A DNA stretch of 64,000 bases from Oscillospiraceae bacterium (GCA_017432615.1 JAFRIV010000012.1:44930-108929); one strand, 5' to 3'. Counted from the first letter of the stretch, positions 33,184-42,741 are shown. Notes: generated by a model from the sequence alone, not told the origin. Numbers and translations: made by a program.

Positions 33184-35532
33184 ATGCAAACAACTATCTG
33201 TTCCCGCTGCGGCAAAAACCCGGCGGTGATCTTCATCTCAAAAATTGACGGTGCCGGCAAGCAGAGCAATGAAGGGCTGTGCCTGAAGTGCGCCCGGGAA
33301 CTGCATATCAAGCCGGTGGACGATATTATGCAGCGCTTCGGCATCACGGATGAGCAGATCGACGAGATCAGCGGGGAAGCCATGAATTTTCTCAACAGTA
33401 TGGAAGATTCCGCCTCCTCCGACGATGCTGAAACCGAAGAGGGCAAAACGGCAACGTTTCCTTTTTTCGGCCGTTTGTTCGGCAATATAATGCCGCAGGC
33501 AGGCGCACAGAGCAAGGAAAATCCCCGTCCTTCCGACGCAGCCTCTGCCAGACCGGGAAAGGAAGCCCCGCGGCAGGCAAAATACAAATATCTGGACAGT
33601 TACTGTATTGACCTCACCGGCAGAGCCCGTGAAAAGAAACTCGATGAGATGATCGGACGGAAGGAAGAACTGGAGCGCGTGATCCAAATCCTGAACCGCC
33701 GGCAGAAAAACAACCCCTGTCTGGTCGGGGCACCGGGAGTAGGGAAAACATCTATTGTGGAAGGGCTGGCGGAAAGCATTGCCATGGGCAATGTGCCGTC
33801 CAAGCTGCTTGACAAGCAGGTCTTCCTGCTGGATCTGACTTCCCTTGTGGCAGGCACGCAGTTTCGAGGCCAGTTTGAAAGCCGCATGAAAGGGCTGATC
33901 GAAGATGTACGCCGCCACGGCAATGCCATTCTGTTCATTGATGAGATCCATACTATCGTGGGGGCGGGGGATGCCGAAGGCAGTATGAATGCGGCAAATA
34001 TCCTCAAGCCGGCGCTTTCCCGCGGAGAGATCCAGGTGATCGGAGCCACCACATTTGAGGAATACCGGAAGCATATTGAAAAGGATTCTGCCCTGGAGCG
34101 CCGTTTTCAGCCCGTCACGGTAGAGGAACCCTCCATAGAGGACAGTGTCCGCATCCTTGAAGGAATTGCCCATTACTATGAAGACTATCACGGGGTGACC
34201 ATTTCTCCGGAGATGTGCCGCCTTGCCGTTACAATGAGCGAGCGATATATCACCGACCGGTATCTTCCGGACAAGGCGATCGACCTTCTGGACGAGGCGT
34301 GTTCCGATGTCAATCTGAAAGACGAGGGGATCAGCCGCAGAATGCTGGCTTCCCGCGATCTCGAGAACATCCGTTTTGAGCGGGATGCCCTCATGACGGA
34401 GCCTGTGCCGGAGGATGTAGAGAATTCCGCCGACTATCTGGACAAGCGCTATGCCCGCATTGCGGAGCTGCGCACGAAGGAGATGCGCCTGGAGCAGGAG
34501 CTGAAAGAGCTTGATGCCGCAGGCCGCCCGCAGCTGACGGTAGACAATCTTGCCCGCATCATAGAACTGTGGACCAAGATTCCCGCGACCTCTGTCAAGG
34601 AAGGGGAGCTGGAGCGTCTTGTGGGGATGAATGAGCGGCTGAAGGCACACATTATCGGCCAGGACGAGGCAGTGGATGCTGTCTGTTCCGCCATTAAACG
34701 CAGCCGGATCGGTCTGAAAGCCAAACGTAAGCCGGTCAGCTTTATCTTTGCAGGGAGTACGGGGGTTGGAAAAACAGAACTTGTCAAACGCCTGGCGGCT
34801 GACCTGTTCGATTCCCCGGAATCGTTGATCCGTCTGGATATGTCCGAGTTTATGGAGAAGTTCTCCGTCTCCCGGATCATCGGCTCCCCTCCGGGATATG
34901 TGGGCTATGATGAGGCAGGCCAGCTCACGGAAAAGATCCGAAGAAAACCCTATTCCGTCATCCTGTTTGACGAGATCGAAAAAGCCCATCCCGATGTGAT
35001 GAATATCCTGCTTCAGATCCTGGATGACGGGCATATCTCCGATGCCCAGGGCAGAAACGTCAACTTTGAAAACACCGTCATCATCATGACGACAAATGCC
35101 GGCAGCAACAGCAAATCCGGCGGCATCGGGTTTGGCGGCAGCCTGAGCGATCTCTCCCGCGACCGGGCCATCAAAGCTCTCGGAGAATTCCTCCGACCGG
35201 AGTTTATGAACCGCGTAGATGAGATCATCACCTTCAATCAGCTCACCGAGGAAAACTTTGCTTCGATCGCCGTGCTGATGCTGGACGAACTCAAAGAAGC
35301 GCTGCAGGCACGCAATATTGCCCTCACCTGGGCCGATGACGTGCCGGCATGGTTGGTGAAGAAAGGATATTCCGTTACTTACGGCGCCAGGAACCTCCGC
35401 AGGCTGATCCAGAAGGAGATCGAAGATCCCGCCGCAGAAGCGGTGATCGCCCATGCGGCTTCCGGCGCACCTGCCGCATCTGCTCTGGCGGTTTCCGTCG
35501 CCGAGGATAAAGTTTGTATTACCGTAAATTAA
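33184..35532 (+). CDS. clpE: ClpE-type AAA+ ATPase with N-terminal zinc finger
   Basis: A 782-residue HSP100 unfoldase. Residues 1-40 form a zinc finger (C6, C9, C33, C36) in place of the Clp N domain, as in ClpE. A ~90-residue linker precedes two AAA modules: Walker A GAPGVGKTS with LFIDEIHTIVG, and Walker A GSTGVGKTE with SVILFDEIEKAH. A coiled middle segment (~400-450) is short. The triplet IGF at 648-650 is a candidate ClpP-docking loop. It probably unfolds damaged proteins for ClpP. No CtsR site was evident upstream. Start ATG follows AGGAGAATCT. Confidence 0.88.
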   Translation: MQTTICSRCGKNPAVIFISKIDGAGKQSNEGLCLKCARELHIKPVDDIMQRFGITDEQIDEISGEAMNFLNSMEDSASSDDAETEEGKTATFPFFGRLFGNIMPQAGAQSKENPRPSDAASARPGKEAPRQAKYKYLDSYCIDLTGRAREKKLDEMIGRKEELERVIQILNRRQKNNPCLVGAPGVGKTSIVEGLAESIAMGNVPSKLLDKQVFLLDLTSLVAGTQFRGQFESRMKGLIEDVRRHGNAILFIDEIHTIVGAGDAEGSMNAANILKPALSRGEIQVIGATTFEEYRKHIEKDSALERRFQPVTVEEPSIEDSVRILEGIAHYYEDYHGVTISPEMCRLAVTMSERYITDRYLPDKAIDLLDEACSDVNLKDEGISRRMLASRDLENIRFERDALMTEPVPEDVENSADYLDKRYARIAELRTKEMRLEQELKELDAAGRPQLTVDNLARIIELWTKIPATSVKEGELERLVGMNERLKAHIIGQDEAVDAVCSAIKRSRIGLKAKRKPVSFIFAGSTGVGKTELVKRLAADLFDSPESLIRLDMSEFMEKFSVSRIIGSPPGYVGYDEAGQLTEKIRRKPYSVILFDEIEKAHPDVMNILLQILDDGHISDAQGRNVNFENTVIIMTTNAGSNSKSGGIGFGGSLSDLSRDRAIKALGEFLRPEFMNRVDEIITFNQLTEENFASIAVLMLDELKEALQARNIALTWADDVPAWLVKKGYSVTYGARNLRRLIQKEIEDPAAEAVIAHAASGAPAASALAVSVAEDKVCITVN

Positions 35533-35556
35533 AATAACAGAATCGAGGTATTATCC

Positions 35557-36231
35557 ATGTCAACAACACCTGCTCTCCCTGAGATCCTTGCCCTTTGTGA
35601 CCACACGCTCCTGCGTGTCGACTGCACAACAGAAGAGATCCATACTCTCTGTGATGAGGCCATCCGCTATCACTGCGCCTCCGTCTGTATCCCGCCTTGC
35701 CATGTGGCGGAAGCCAAAGCCTACGTGGGTGACAAACTGACGATCTGCACGGTGATCGGCTTCCCGAACGGATACAATACCAGTGCCGTGAAAGCTTTTG
35801 AAGCCGCTGATGCTGTGAAAAACGGTGCGGAAGAGATCGATATGGTGATCAATCTCTCTCTGGTAAAAGACGGCGCATGGGATGCTGTCGCTGACGATAT
35901 CCGCGCTGTGCGCGAGGCAACAGAAGGCAGCCTGCTGAAAGTAATCATTGAATGCTGCCTGCTGACGGAGGAAGAGAAGATCCGCCTTTGTGAGATCGTT
36001 TCAGCCTCCGGCGCCGAGTTTATCAAAACTTCCACGGGCTTTTCCAAAGGCGGTGCCACGTTTGCGGATGTTGCCCTGATGCGCAGCTATTGCCCGGCAT
36101 CCGTTTCCGTAAAGGCAGCCGGCGGGATCTCTTCCCTGGAGGACGCCCGGGAGTTTATGCGCCTCGGCGCAACCCGCCTCGGGACCAGCCGTATCGTGAA
36201 ACTGGCCATTGCGCAGGAGAAACAGCAGTGA
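35557..36231 (+). CDS. deoC: Deoxyribose-phosphate aldolase
   Basis: A 224-residue class I aldolase cleaving 2-deoxyribose 5-phosphate to acetaldehyde and glyceraldehyde 3-phosphate. The Schiff-base Lys lies in VSVKAAGGI and the second conserved Lys in FIKTSTGF; EIDMVINLS carries the catalytic Asp. CDHTLL at the N-terminus is typical. Its TGA overlaps the GTG of the next gene. Confidence 0.95.
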   Translation: MSTTPALPEILALCDHTLLRVDCTTEEIHTLCDEAIRYHCASVCIPPCHVAEAKAYVGDKLTICTVIGFPNGYNTSAVKAFEAADAVKNGAEEIDMVINLSLVKDGAWDAVADDIRAVREATEGSLLKVIIECCLLTEEEKIRLCEIVSASGAEFIKTSTGFSKGGATFADVALMRSYCPASVSVKAAGGISSLEDAREFMRLGATRLGTSRIVKLAIAQEKQQ

Positions 36232-37244
36232 AAAAGATCAGTTCTTTTCTGATCTTTCTGCTCGTTGTTCTTTCTCTGGGGGTTACCGCTTTTGCAGAGG
36301 CGGGAAAGAGCGCACAGGGGGAGGAGGCTATTCTCAGTGCGGAGGCATTCCTTTCCGCCATGAAAGCCTCCCCGGATACGGAAAAAGAAGTTCTGTTCGA
36401 TCTCTTCGGGCAGACTGTCAGCTCCCGGAGTACGACCAGCCTGAGCTATCTGAAAACTCCTATCGGAGAAGACGGCATCCGCCTGATCGAAAAGGTGATG
36501 GCCTATCTGCCGAATCTCAGGCGCATTACTTTTGACCGCTGTGAGATCAGCAATGAGAGCATGGCAAAGCTGCGGGATGCCTATCCGGACAAGGAAGTCG
36601 TCTGGCGTATCTTCTTCTCTCCCTTCAGCTGCATGACGGATGCGGAGACGATCTGGGCATCCGTAGACCTGCGCAATGAGCAGGCGGAGCCGCTGAAGTA
36701 CTGCACAAAACTGAAGAATCTGGATATCGGGCATTCAGCCATGAATTATCTTGATTTTCTGTACTATATGCCGGATCTGGAGGTGCTGATCCTCTCCTGC
36801 AGCGATTTTGACGATCTCACACCGGTGGCCAGCTGTAAGAACCTTCGGTATCTGGAAATTGCCGAGTGCTGGCGTGTCAAGGATCTTTCTCCGCTCGCCG
36901 AGCTGAAGAATCTGGAACACCTGAATATCGGGCAGTGCACCGGCGTACGGGATCTTTCCCCGCTTTACCACCTCGACGAATGCAAAAACCTGAAGCGCTT
37001 TTACTGCACCAATATGTGGCAGGGGCTGGATATCCATGCCGAAGAGACGTATTTCCGGAAGATCCTTCCGCCTACGGTGGAGATTGATTTCAACTGGTAC
37101 GGGGAGCTGGGCGCTCTCAACACCGGCCACTGGCGTTTTACCCGCGGCAATTATGAAGGAAGTTACGTAGAACCCTATCGGGAGATCCGCGAGATCTTCG
37201 GATATGATGATTTTTCAAACCAGACCCGCCTCTGGGAGCCGTAA
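36228..37244 (+). CDS. Exported leucine-rich-repeat protein
   Basis: A 338-residue protein whose signal peptide ends VTAFAEA. About five irregular leucine-rich repeats (~150-270) follow the internalin-like pattern, e.g. LRYLEIAECWRVKDLSPL and LEHLNIGQCTGVRDLSPL. The start is a GTG at 36228, eight bases after AGGAG and overlapping the deoC stop; the longer ATG frame from 36090 lies inside deoC and is rejected. Probably a surface or secreted binding protein, partner unknown. Confidence 0.8.
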   Translation: MKKISSFLIFLLVVLSLGVTAFAEAGKSAQGEEAILSAEAFLSAMKASPDTEKEVLFDLFGQTVSSRSTTSLSYLKTPIGEDGIRLIEKVMAYLPNLRRITFDRCEISNESMAKLRDAYPDKEVVWRIFFSPFSCMTDAETIWASVDLRNEQAEPLKYCTKLKNLDIGHSAMNYLDFLYYMPDLEVLILSCSDFDDLTPVASCKNLRYLEIAECWRVKDLSPLAELKNLEHLNIGQCTGVRDLSPLYHLDECKNLKRFYCTNMWQGLDIHAEETYFRKILPPTVEIDFNWYGELGALNTGHWRFTRGNYEGSYVEPYREIREIFGYDDFSNQTRLWEP

Positions 37245-37260
37245 AACAGGAAAACAGCAT

Positions 37261-37964
37261 ATGAATACGTTTGACAGACTTTTAGCACAATTCTCGTGAT
37301 CCTGGTCCTGGCAGGAGGTGCCGGGCTCAGCCGCTCCGCTTCGGCTGAAGCGGCGGCCTCGAAGACAGCAAAGGGGAGTTCCGTTCCGTCAGCTGCCGCC
37401 GTAACGGAGAAGACCCTGAAAGAGAACGAAAGCCCGGAACAAGGCTTCTCGTATGTTCACGATCCGCGCCTGAATCGGAAGGCCATGGAGGACATCCTCG
37501 AGAACCCGGATGCCGTCTACGGCTTTTCCCCGGATCCGGATTCCGCCCGGCTGGGCACCTTTGCGGAATATGACTGGACCGATCCGGATGTTGTGGAAAC
37601 AGCCAGAAAGCTTCGTGTGGAATACCATGAATCCATGGAATCCATGACGGATATTCTTTACCGGATGCGGGACGAAGGCGCCTCCATCGAAGAGATGGCA
37701 AGGGCGATTTCTGCGGAGAGGAACCGTATACGGCTTGCCAGCTCGGCGGACGATCCGGAAGCGTTGGAAAAAGTGAAGAAAAGCAATCTCAAGACGTACG
37801 GGCATGAAGAAGGTCCCACGCCGGATGAACTTTTCGAGAAATACGGCTCATGGACCGGCGTTATACAGGGCGCTTTCAGCACCAACATGGGGATGGATGC
37901 CTGCTGCGGGCTCTATGACGAGTATTATCCGCTCTATATCGAGCTCGGTCTGGCAGAACCCTGA
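37261..37964 (+). pseudogene. Exported protein gene with a frameshift in its signal peptide
   Basis: The ATG at 37261 opens MNTFDRLLAQFS and stops. One added base in the T4 run near 37280-37283 would join it to the frame STILVILVLAGGAGLSRSASAEA, giving a perfect signal peptide. The mature ~200 residues are intact (GFSYVHDPRLNRKAMEDIL, RLGTFAEYDW, KKSNLKTYG, FSTNMGMDACCGLYD). A GTG at 37296 could start translation in frame but has no ribosome site and removes the charged n-region. The protein is of a type seen often as exported proteins in Clostridia; function unknown. A homopolymer sequencing error could also explain it. Confidence 0.7.
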
Positions 37965-37991
37965 CGGCAAAAAGGCCGAAAAGAGAAAACA

Positions 37992-38025
37992 GCTGTATCG
38001 GGATATTTCCGATACAGCCGTTTTT
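37992..38025 (+). terminator. Terminator after the deoC block
   Basis: GCTGTATCGG (37992-38001) pairs with CCGATACAGC (38009-38018), followed by CGTTTTTC. Confidence 0.88.
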
Positions 38026-38102
38026 CTTACCCTCACCGGTTGAAGCAGTATACCGACATCCTCCTGCTGTCGGTGAGCGGGGTTATTTTCATTTCGTCGG
38101 AA

Positions 38103-38957
38103 TTATGTTTTTTTCTTTACCGGTACCCAGATTGCACTATGATAATCCGGGTCCGTCATTTCTCCGTTTACACAGTCATACCACTCTACCGTGGCGTTTC
38201 CACTCAGCTCATAATCCGGATTTCCTGGCAACCATTCAGAGAAGATTCGGGTGTTCATGCTCTGAAGTGTCTGAGGATTAGGCCCGATGCAATTGAATAC
38301 AGCCCATTCATTTCTTGGAAACTCATAGACCACCATTCCCTCAGGAACAGTTCCACCTGTGTACTTCCCCGCGATCAGATAGCGGAATTTGCCTCCGCCG
38401 ACATCGTCGATGCAAATTCCGTATTCACCGATGTAGTTGTCCACCAATGCCTGCTCATAGGGATTTGCCGGTGCATTTCCGGCATAAACACTGTAAGCAT
38501 ACTTCTCACAGGTTTCATTCCAGAACTTCGGAATTTCTGCATAGGCTGATTCATTATCAAAAACCTTCTGAAACCCGATGACCTTGAACGGAAACATTGG
38601 AGCAATCTTAAAATTCATCTGACTACCTCCCTGAACAGATAATTTGATCGTCACGGGAAGAAAGACTTTTCCGGCGGCTCCGTCACGGACCTGTGAAGGG
38701 GTAACGCCGTGAAAACGGGAAAATGCTTTTGAGAAGCTTTCCGGAGTTTCATAACCGTACCGAAGGGCAATATCGATCACCTTATCTTCTGTTCCCGTCA
38801 GATCCATCGCCGCCCGATACAGCCTGCGGTTTCGGATGTATTCTCCGATTCCGTAGCCTGTCATCAGTGAAAATCCCCTCTGGAGGAAGAACGGTGAGAG
38901 ATGCACCCGGTCAGCGACATCCTGTGCACTGATGTTATCTTCCAGATGATCTTCCAT
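38103..38957 (-). CDS. AraC-family regulator with GyrI-like ligand domain
   Basis: A 284-residue regulator: two helix-turn-helix units (~10-95, IALRYGYETPESFSKAFSRFHGVTPSQ) and a GyrI/BmrR-like small-molecule domain (~115-284). The first residues of the family (EWLTSIRTAIDYMEDHL) continue upstream in frame to an ACG at 38996-38994. That ACG stands eight bases after AAAGGAGG, exactly where an ATG is expected. So the normal start seems mutated to ACG. Translation may occur weakly from ACG or from the inner ATG at 38957, which has no good ribosome site. TATAAT at 39031-39026 on this strand is a likely -10 box. Probably drug or metabolite responsive; no adjacent target gene. Confidence 0.82.
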   Translation of the reverse strand: MEDHLEDNISAQDVADRVHLSPFFLQRGFSLMTGYGIGEYIRNRRLYRAAMDLTGTEDKVIDIALRYGYETPESFSKAFSRFHGVTPSQVRDGAAGKVFLPVTIKLSVQGGSQMNFKIAPMFPFKVIGFQKVFDNESAYAEIPKFWNETCEKYAYSVYAGNAPANPYEQALVDNYIGEYGICIDDVGGGKFRYLIAGKYTGGTVPEGMVVYEFPRNEWAVFNCIGPNPQTLQSMNTRIFSEWLPGNPDYELSGNATVEWYDCVNGEMTDPDYHSAIWVPVKKKT

Positions 38958-39150
38958 GTAATCAATCGCCGTTCGAATACTGGTAAGCCACTCCGTCGCT
39001 GCCGCCTCCTTTCCCTGACGGGATCATTATACCTGACGAGGAAGAAATCTTCCTGTCAATTTTTGCCCAATTCTGTCCGGTACACAGGGAATAATATGAG
39101 AATCAATTTTTAAATACGACTAATTGCATCTAAAAGAAATCCGACACGAA

Positions 39151-40463
39151 TTATGCCGGCTGAATAAACACTTCATAAGAGTTTCTCAGAGAAACCATAT
39201 CCATCGTCTGGTATTGATCTGAAAGGAACCACAGGATTTCAACCGGATGTCTGTCAAAGTTACTGAAAACAGTTTCCCAGTTTTCAAATTCAGTCTTTGA
39301 AATCTTATTATAATTCATATCATAATAGATCCAGCCGTTTTAATGTGGTATCTCATAATAAGCCCAAACGACGGGCTGAATGGAAAGTGAGCCATGGCTG
39401 AGGGAGAGCCATTCTTTTATATCTTCCCTCTTATCAGCACCCACACTGTTAAAATTGCTGCAAGGGTAGTACCACTCACCTTTAGGAGAAACATAAGCAT
39501 TGATCTTTGCGAAGTGTGGTAAACCTATAAATTCCGGAGGAGCATTTATCGAGGACAGATTAGGATAGAATGCATCCTCGAAAACAGGAATACTATCCTG
39601 GAAAAGTGGCGAAAAATGCTTTACCTGATCGGTATCAACACGGTTCAATCCACTCATTGCTTTATTTACTTCATGAATTTCAAGGTGTGTAAGGTTCCCG
39701 GATGAATAATTGACGGCGCTGATTATTTCCACTCTTCCGTTATGGTCAAGATCCGTTATGGCATAACAGCCGGGGATCGGGTCTGCGTAATCTTCCAGAT
39801 CCCACATTTTTCGGTTATCAAGAATCACCTGAAGTTGAACGTCGATATCCTTCAGATCCAGTATTTTCCATCCGTTTTCGAGCAGGCACTTCTGATTCTC
39901 TGCATAAGAGATGGAAGAACTGCCGGCAAATACATCCGTCGGGCCGCCTGCATATTGAAAAGCCTCAAGGTTTTCGGCGTCATTGAGGTCACGATACTGG
40001 TAATACTCCGTAATCAACGGGCCAACGAACGAACCGCTGTACGTAATAAAGCCGTAATGGGAAAATTCCTCGGTATAATAATCCTGATATTCTTTGATTC
40101 CTTCACTTCCGCTGTCATAGCTTAAGATATTGCTTTCAAAAATATTGGTCCTCTCAATCTGATAGACCGTATCACCGCTATGATGCAGTGTCAGGGAAGA
40201 AAACTCTCCGCTCTCATACTTTATTACAAAAGTAGTTTCATTACGATCTGATGACAGCTGATTGTTTATACCATCCTGACCCGCTGAGAAAACAGGCAGC
40301 TTCTCTCCGCAATACATACAGAATTTGCTGCCTGGAGCTATCATTTTTCCACAAAACGGACTATATTTCGCTGTTTCAGCAAAAATATCTGCCTCAAGAA
40401 AAGAGGAGATCAGCCAGATAACAAGAAACAGCATACTTAAAAAACGGGTCAGTTTTTGTTCAT
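39151..40463 (-). pseudogene. Exported zinc-ribbon/EF-hand-like protein gene with two lesions
   Basis: The 364-codon open frame (40434-39340) has a poor start. Six codons further up, ATG at 40463 after AGGA would give MNKKLTRFLSM plus a good signal peptide if the A5 run at 40457-40453 had one more A. At the other end, the TAA at 39342-39340 is followed in frame by ~61 sensible codons (GWIYYDMNYNKISKTEF, FIQPA) to a TAA at 39151. The protein has a zinc ribbon (FCGKMIAPGSKFCMYCG, first Cys replaced by Ser) and a dockerin-like Ca loop (TDLDHNGRVEI). Function unknown. I read it as a decayed secreted or anchored protein. Confidence 0.62.
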
Positions 40464-40706
40464 TATTTTCCTGCTCTTTAGTATTTCAGAATTATGAATG
40501 TGTTGGATTTCAGTATTCTGTCATGCGGAGTTACCGTGTAAGGGCAGCAGTAAACCGGAAACGACACGAAACATATCTTTCAGGACAGACTGAAATGGAT
40601 ATACATTTTTTGTTTAATATATCGTAAATGTATTGAACATGCAATAAGAAAACGTTATCAGTTTTGTCTATTATCACAATGCTTTATCAGCCGCTGGCAT
40701 ACAAAT

Positions 40707-40745
40707 AAAAAAGACCGGCAACGTTTGATGTTATGTTGCCGGTTC
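40707..40745 (-). terminator. Terminator after the YbjN-linked gene
   Basis: ACCGGCAAC (40714-40722) pairs with GTTGCCGGT (40735-40743). The minus strand continues with CTTTTTTA, so it ends the leftward transcript. The rest of 40464-40780 shows no gene. Confidence 0.75.
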
Positions 40746-40780
40746 TTTTACCGTGTCCGTTGACATTGCCGGAAATACCA

Positions 40781-41347
40781 CTATTTTCTATGAAAAAAGC
40801 CATCCAGCATGAGTGTGATCCTATACCGGTAAAACTTCCAGTATCTTTTCATTTTCGTAACTGTAAAATATGACGGAAGGGCAATCAGCCGGGCTTTATA
40901 CACATCTTTCCAGTGGTCCCATCTGACACCGAGATAATAATGAAGCCATTTACTCCACGATGTCCAGCAACCATAATAGTATGTACAGCTTGCATCATAT
41001 AATCCCGTATCAGTTCCTGTTTCTACCGGCAGATTTGGACGGATCATCTTTATCTCGCTTTTTCTTTTCTCCGGTGTTTTCGCGCCTTCTTTATCAAATT
41101 GCAGAACAATCCTGTTACTGGAGTGCTCAATGATCCGAACCCGTCTTTCATCAAAAGTGACCGTCTGGCCAGTCTGCAAATCCTCTATCTCATGGATTTT
41201 GATCAACGGCTTCGACCATCCTGTATAATGTCCGGAAGACAATGACCCTTCTTTGAATTCCGGATGACTCATTAAAGAAAAATGTGCAAGAACAAAACCG
41301 GGCTTTTTCCTGTGTCTGTATTCTTTTATTGCCGTACAGATCTGCAT
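40781..41347 (-). CDS. Unrecognised basic, Trp/Tyr-rich protein
   Basis: A 188-residue protein with no family I recognise. It is Lys/Arg-rich and has a Trp-rich centre (YYYGCWTSWSKWLHYYLG) and RWDHWKDVYKARLIALPSYF. No membrane helix or signal peptide. I placed the start at the ATG at 41347, 10 bases after the YbjN stop, with AAAGGA upstream. Earlier in-frame TTG/ATG codons at 41389 and 41383 lie inside the YbjN gene. It is probably co-transcribed with YbjN. Confidence 0.5.
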   Translation of the reverse strand: MQICTAIKEYRHRKKPGFVLAHFSLMSHPEFKEGSLSSGHYTGWSKPLIKIHEIEDLQTGQTVTFDERRVRIIEHSSNRIVLQFDKEGAKTPEKRKSEIKMIRPNLPVETGTDTGLYDASCTYYYGCWTSWSKWLHYYLGVRWDHWKDVYKARLIALPSYFTVTKMKRYWKFYRYRITLMLDGFFHRK

Positions 41348-41357
41348 TCGAATAAAT

Positions 41358-41891
41358 CTATCCTTTTGAAGAAGCGTCTTCATTGCCAACGATCAGCGGC
41401 TTTTCCTTCAGATTTAAAAGGGCTTTGAGAAACTCTGCTGAGTCTTTCTTCTCACTGCAGGGGACACGGTAGAGCGCTTCAGCAAGAACATGATAATCAT
41501 CCCTGAGCATATGCATGATGCGTGCAAACAATTCGAAGCAACATTCACCAAGGCACTCATCATCAGTTCTCACAGGAAGATCCGCCTGCACATTGACGTT
41601 GGAATCGGTATCCAGAAAAAACTTGATAAAACGGTACTTTGCATTCAATGTATTGCAGGCATCCAAGATCTCTCCCCGCCTGTCTGCAGGGATCTGATAA
41701 ATAAGGCCGAAAATACGAATCGTAACATCATTGTTTTCACTGGTGGATATAAAATGCACTGTCGCCTGCGGTCCGGCTTCGATGATGAACCCTGCCTCCA
41801 CAACTGAGGCGTCTTCTGTCTCGTTCACACGGTATTTTACATTGTGAAGATCAAAGGTTTCCATGATTAAGTTTGTAGCTTTATAAATCAT
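41358..41891 (-). CDS. YbjN domain-containing protein
   Basis: A 177-residue protein with the YbjN alpha-beta fold pattern: a beta-rich N-terminal half (YRVNETEDASVVEAGF), then a helix with LDACNTLNAKYRFIKFFLD and a final helix. YbjN-fold proteins are similar to type III secretion chaperones and are often found near stress or signalling genes. A GGGGGAT site precedes the ATG. It lies downstream of the broken macro/VWA remnants in the same direction. Confidence 0.65.
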   Translation of the reverse strand: MIYKATNLIMETFDLHNVKYRVNETEDASVVEAGFIIEAGPQATVHFISTSENNDVTIRIFGLIYQIPADRRGEILDACNTLNAKYRFIKFFLDTDSNVNVQADLPVRTDDECLGECCFELFARIMHMLRDDYHVLAEALYRVPCSEKKDSAEFLKALLNLKEKPLIVGNEDASSKG

Positions 41892-41962
41892 ATTTATCCC
41901 CCGTTTCTCTAATCCTGATAAAAAATTCCTGCTTCCGGATTCTGACCCGGCATATTCTGATG

Positions 41963-42283
41963 TTAACGTTCGTTATAGTCCCGTTCTACTTCTTCCTTCC
42001 AGTCGGCTGCCATTGGCGCACCGTGACGAAGGGCTGATACCACACAGAACATAGAATGAAAACTCAAATCCAGACCCTTTCTGTCTGGGTGAAAGTTTGC
42101 AGACCGATTTTCCCAGATTTCCAATTCACCGGCAGTTTCTGCGGCATCAATATTCACCCCGAGGAACAGAAACTCCCAACCGTATTTTCCTTGCTAATGT
42201 TCTATAAGTGTTTTTACTTCGTCACGGCTGAAAACACGACTTCCTGTTCCATATGTTGTACCAAGAGGACGCAGGGACATGGA
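41963..42283 (-). pseudogene. Remnant of a VWA-domain protein
   Basis: On the minus strand, one frame reads GTGSRVFSRDEVKTLIEH, then an in-frame TAG at 42196-42194, then KYGWEFLFLGVNIDAAETAG and KGLDLSFHSMFCVVSALRHG to the stop at 41963. This corresponds to the C-terminal part of VWA proteins of the type found near TerD or macro-domain genes, where a WEFIFLGANIDA-like segment is conserved. The N-terminal part with the metal-binding DxSxS motif is missing and the sequence begins at the macro-domain stub. Not functional. Confidence 0.6.
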
Positions 42284-42370
42284 TTATATAAGGGCTTTCG
42301 CCTGCACGATGCTTACCCTGGCATCACATCGGATGGACAGAATATCCCCTCTAACAATCTGAAACGGCAT
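42284..42370 (-). pseudogene. Stub of a macro-domain protein
   Basis: After an intact AAAGGAGG site the ATG at 42370 opens MPFQIVRGDILSIRCDA, the usual start of an ADP-ribose-binding macro domain (which would continue IVNAAN). The match ends after about 18 residues and the frame stops at 42284. The rest of the gene has been deleted and joined to the VWA remnant. Confidence 0.6.
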
Positions 42371-42425
42371 TTTTAGCCTCCTTTCTCATATCATTATAAT
42401 CTTTTCTCTGTGCTATCACAACAAG

Positions 42426-42474
42426 AAATCACGATATGCAGGCGGTGTCAAAATCACGATATGCAGGCGGTGTC
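42426..42474. repeat. Two direct copies of a 24-base sequence
   Basis: Identical 24-base copies at 42426-42449 and 42451-42474 separated by one A. Each contains CACGATATGCAGGCGGTGTC. They lie between the macro stub and the IS110 remnant and may mark a recombination or insertion point. Confidence 0.85.
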
Positions 42475-42675
42475 TATTTCATTCTTTTCGATTGGGAACA
42501 GAGTGTATTGTTTCGCGTGCGTTCAGGATTTCTGTTTTCCCGTTCTGAAAATATATCTTTTTTCATAAAGGATTATATGAAGTGACTCCAAACTTGTAAA
42601 AAGTAGATATACCGATCATAGAATTATTACCACAAAACCATGATGGGAATTACCACATACAAGGAGGAGCCACTA

Positions 42676-42741
42676 ATGTCAAGTATACTCTATATTGGAA
42701 TGGATGTCCATACCGGGCTGCTTGTGTCATCTTGTTCATAG
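42676..42741 (+). mobile_element. IS110-family transposase stub
   Basis: After GGAGGAG, the ATG at 42676 encodes SSILYIGMDVHT, the usual start of IS110-type DEDD transposases, including the first catalytic Asp. The match ends after 13 residues and the frame stops at 42741. The stretch 42475-42675 is where IS110 elements keep their left end and bridge-RNA region; it shows no gene, and a bridge RNA cannot be judged by eye. The element is dead. Confidence 0.6.

Noticed and set aside
33238-35454. A 738-codon open frame on the minus strand inside the ClpE-type gene
   Set aside because: It is the antisense shadow of a strongly conserved AAA+ gene with all motifs on the plus strand; the shadow has no recognisable domain and no ribosome site.
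36090-36227. N-terminal extension of the leucine-rich-repeat protein
   Set aside because: The extension lies inside deoC in another frame; the GTG at 36228 has the ribosome site and opens a proper signal peptide.
42426-42474. CRISPR array
   Set aside because: Two identical 24-base copies with a single base between them; no spacers and no further copies.
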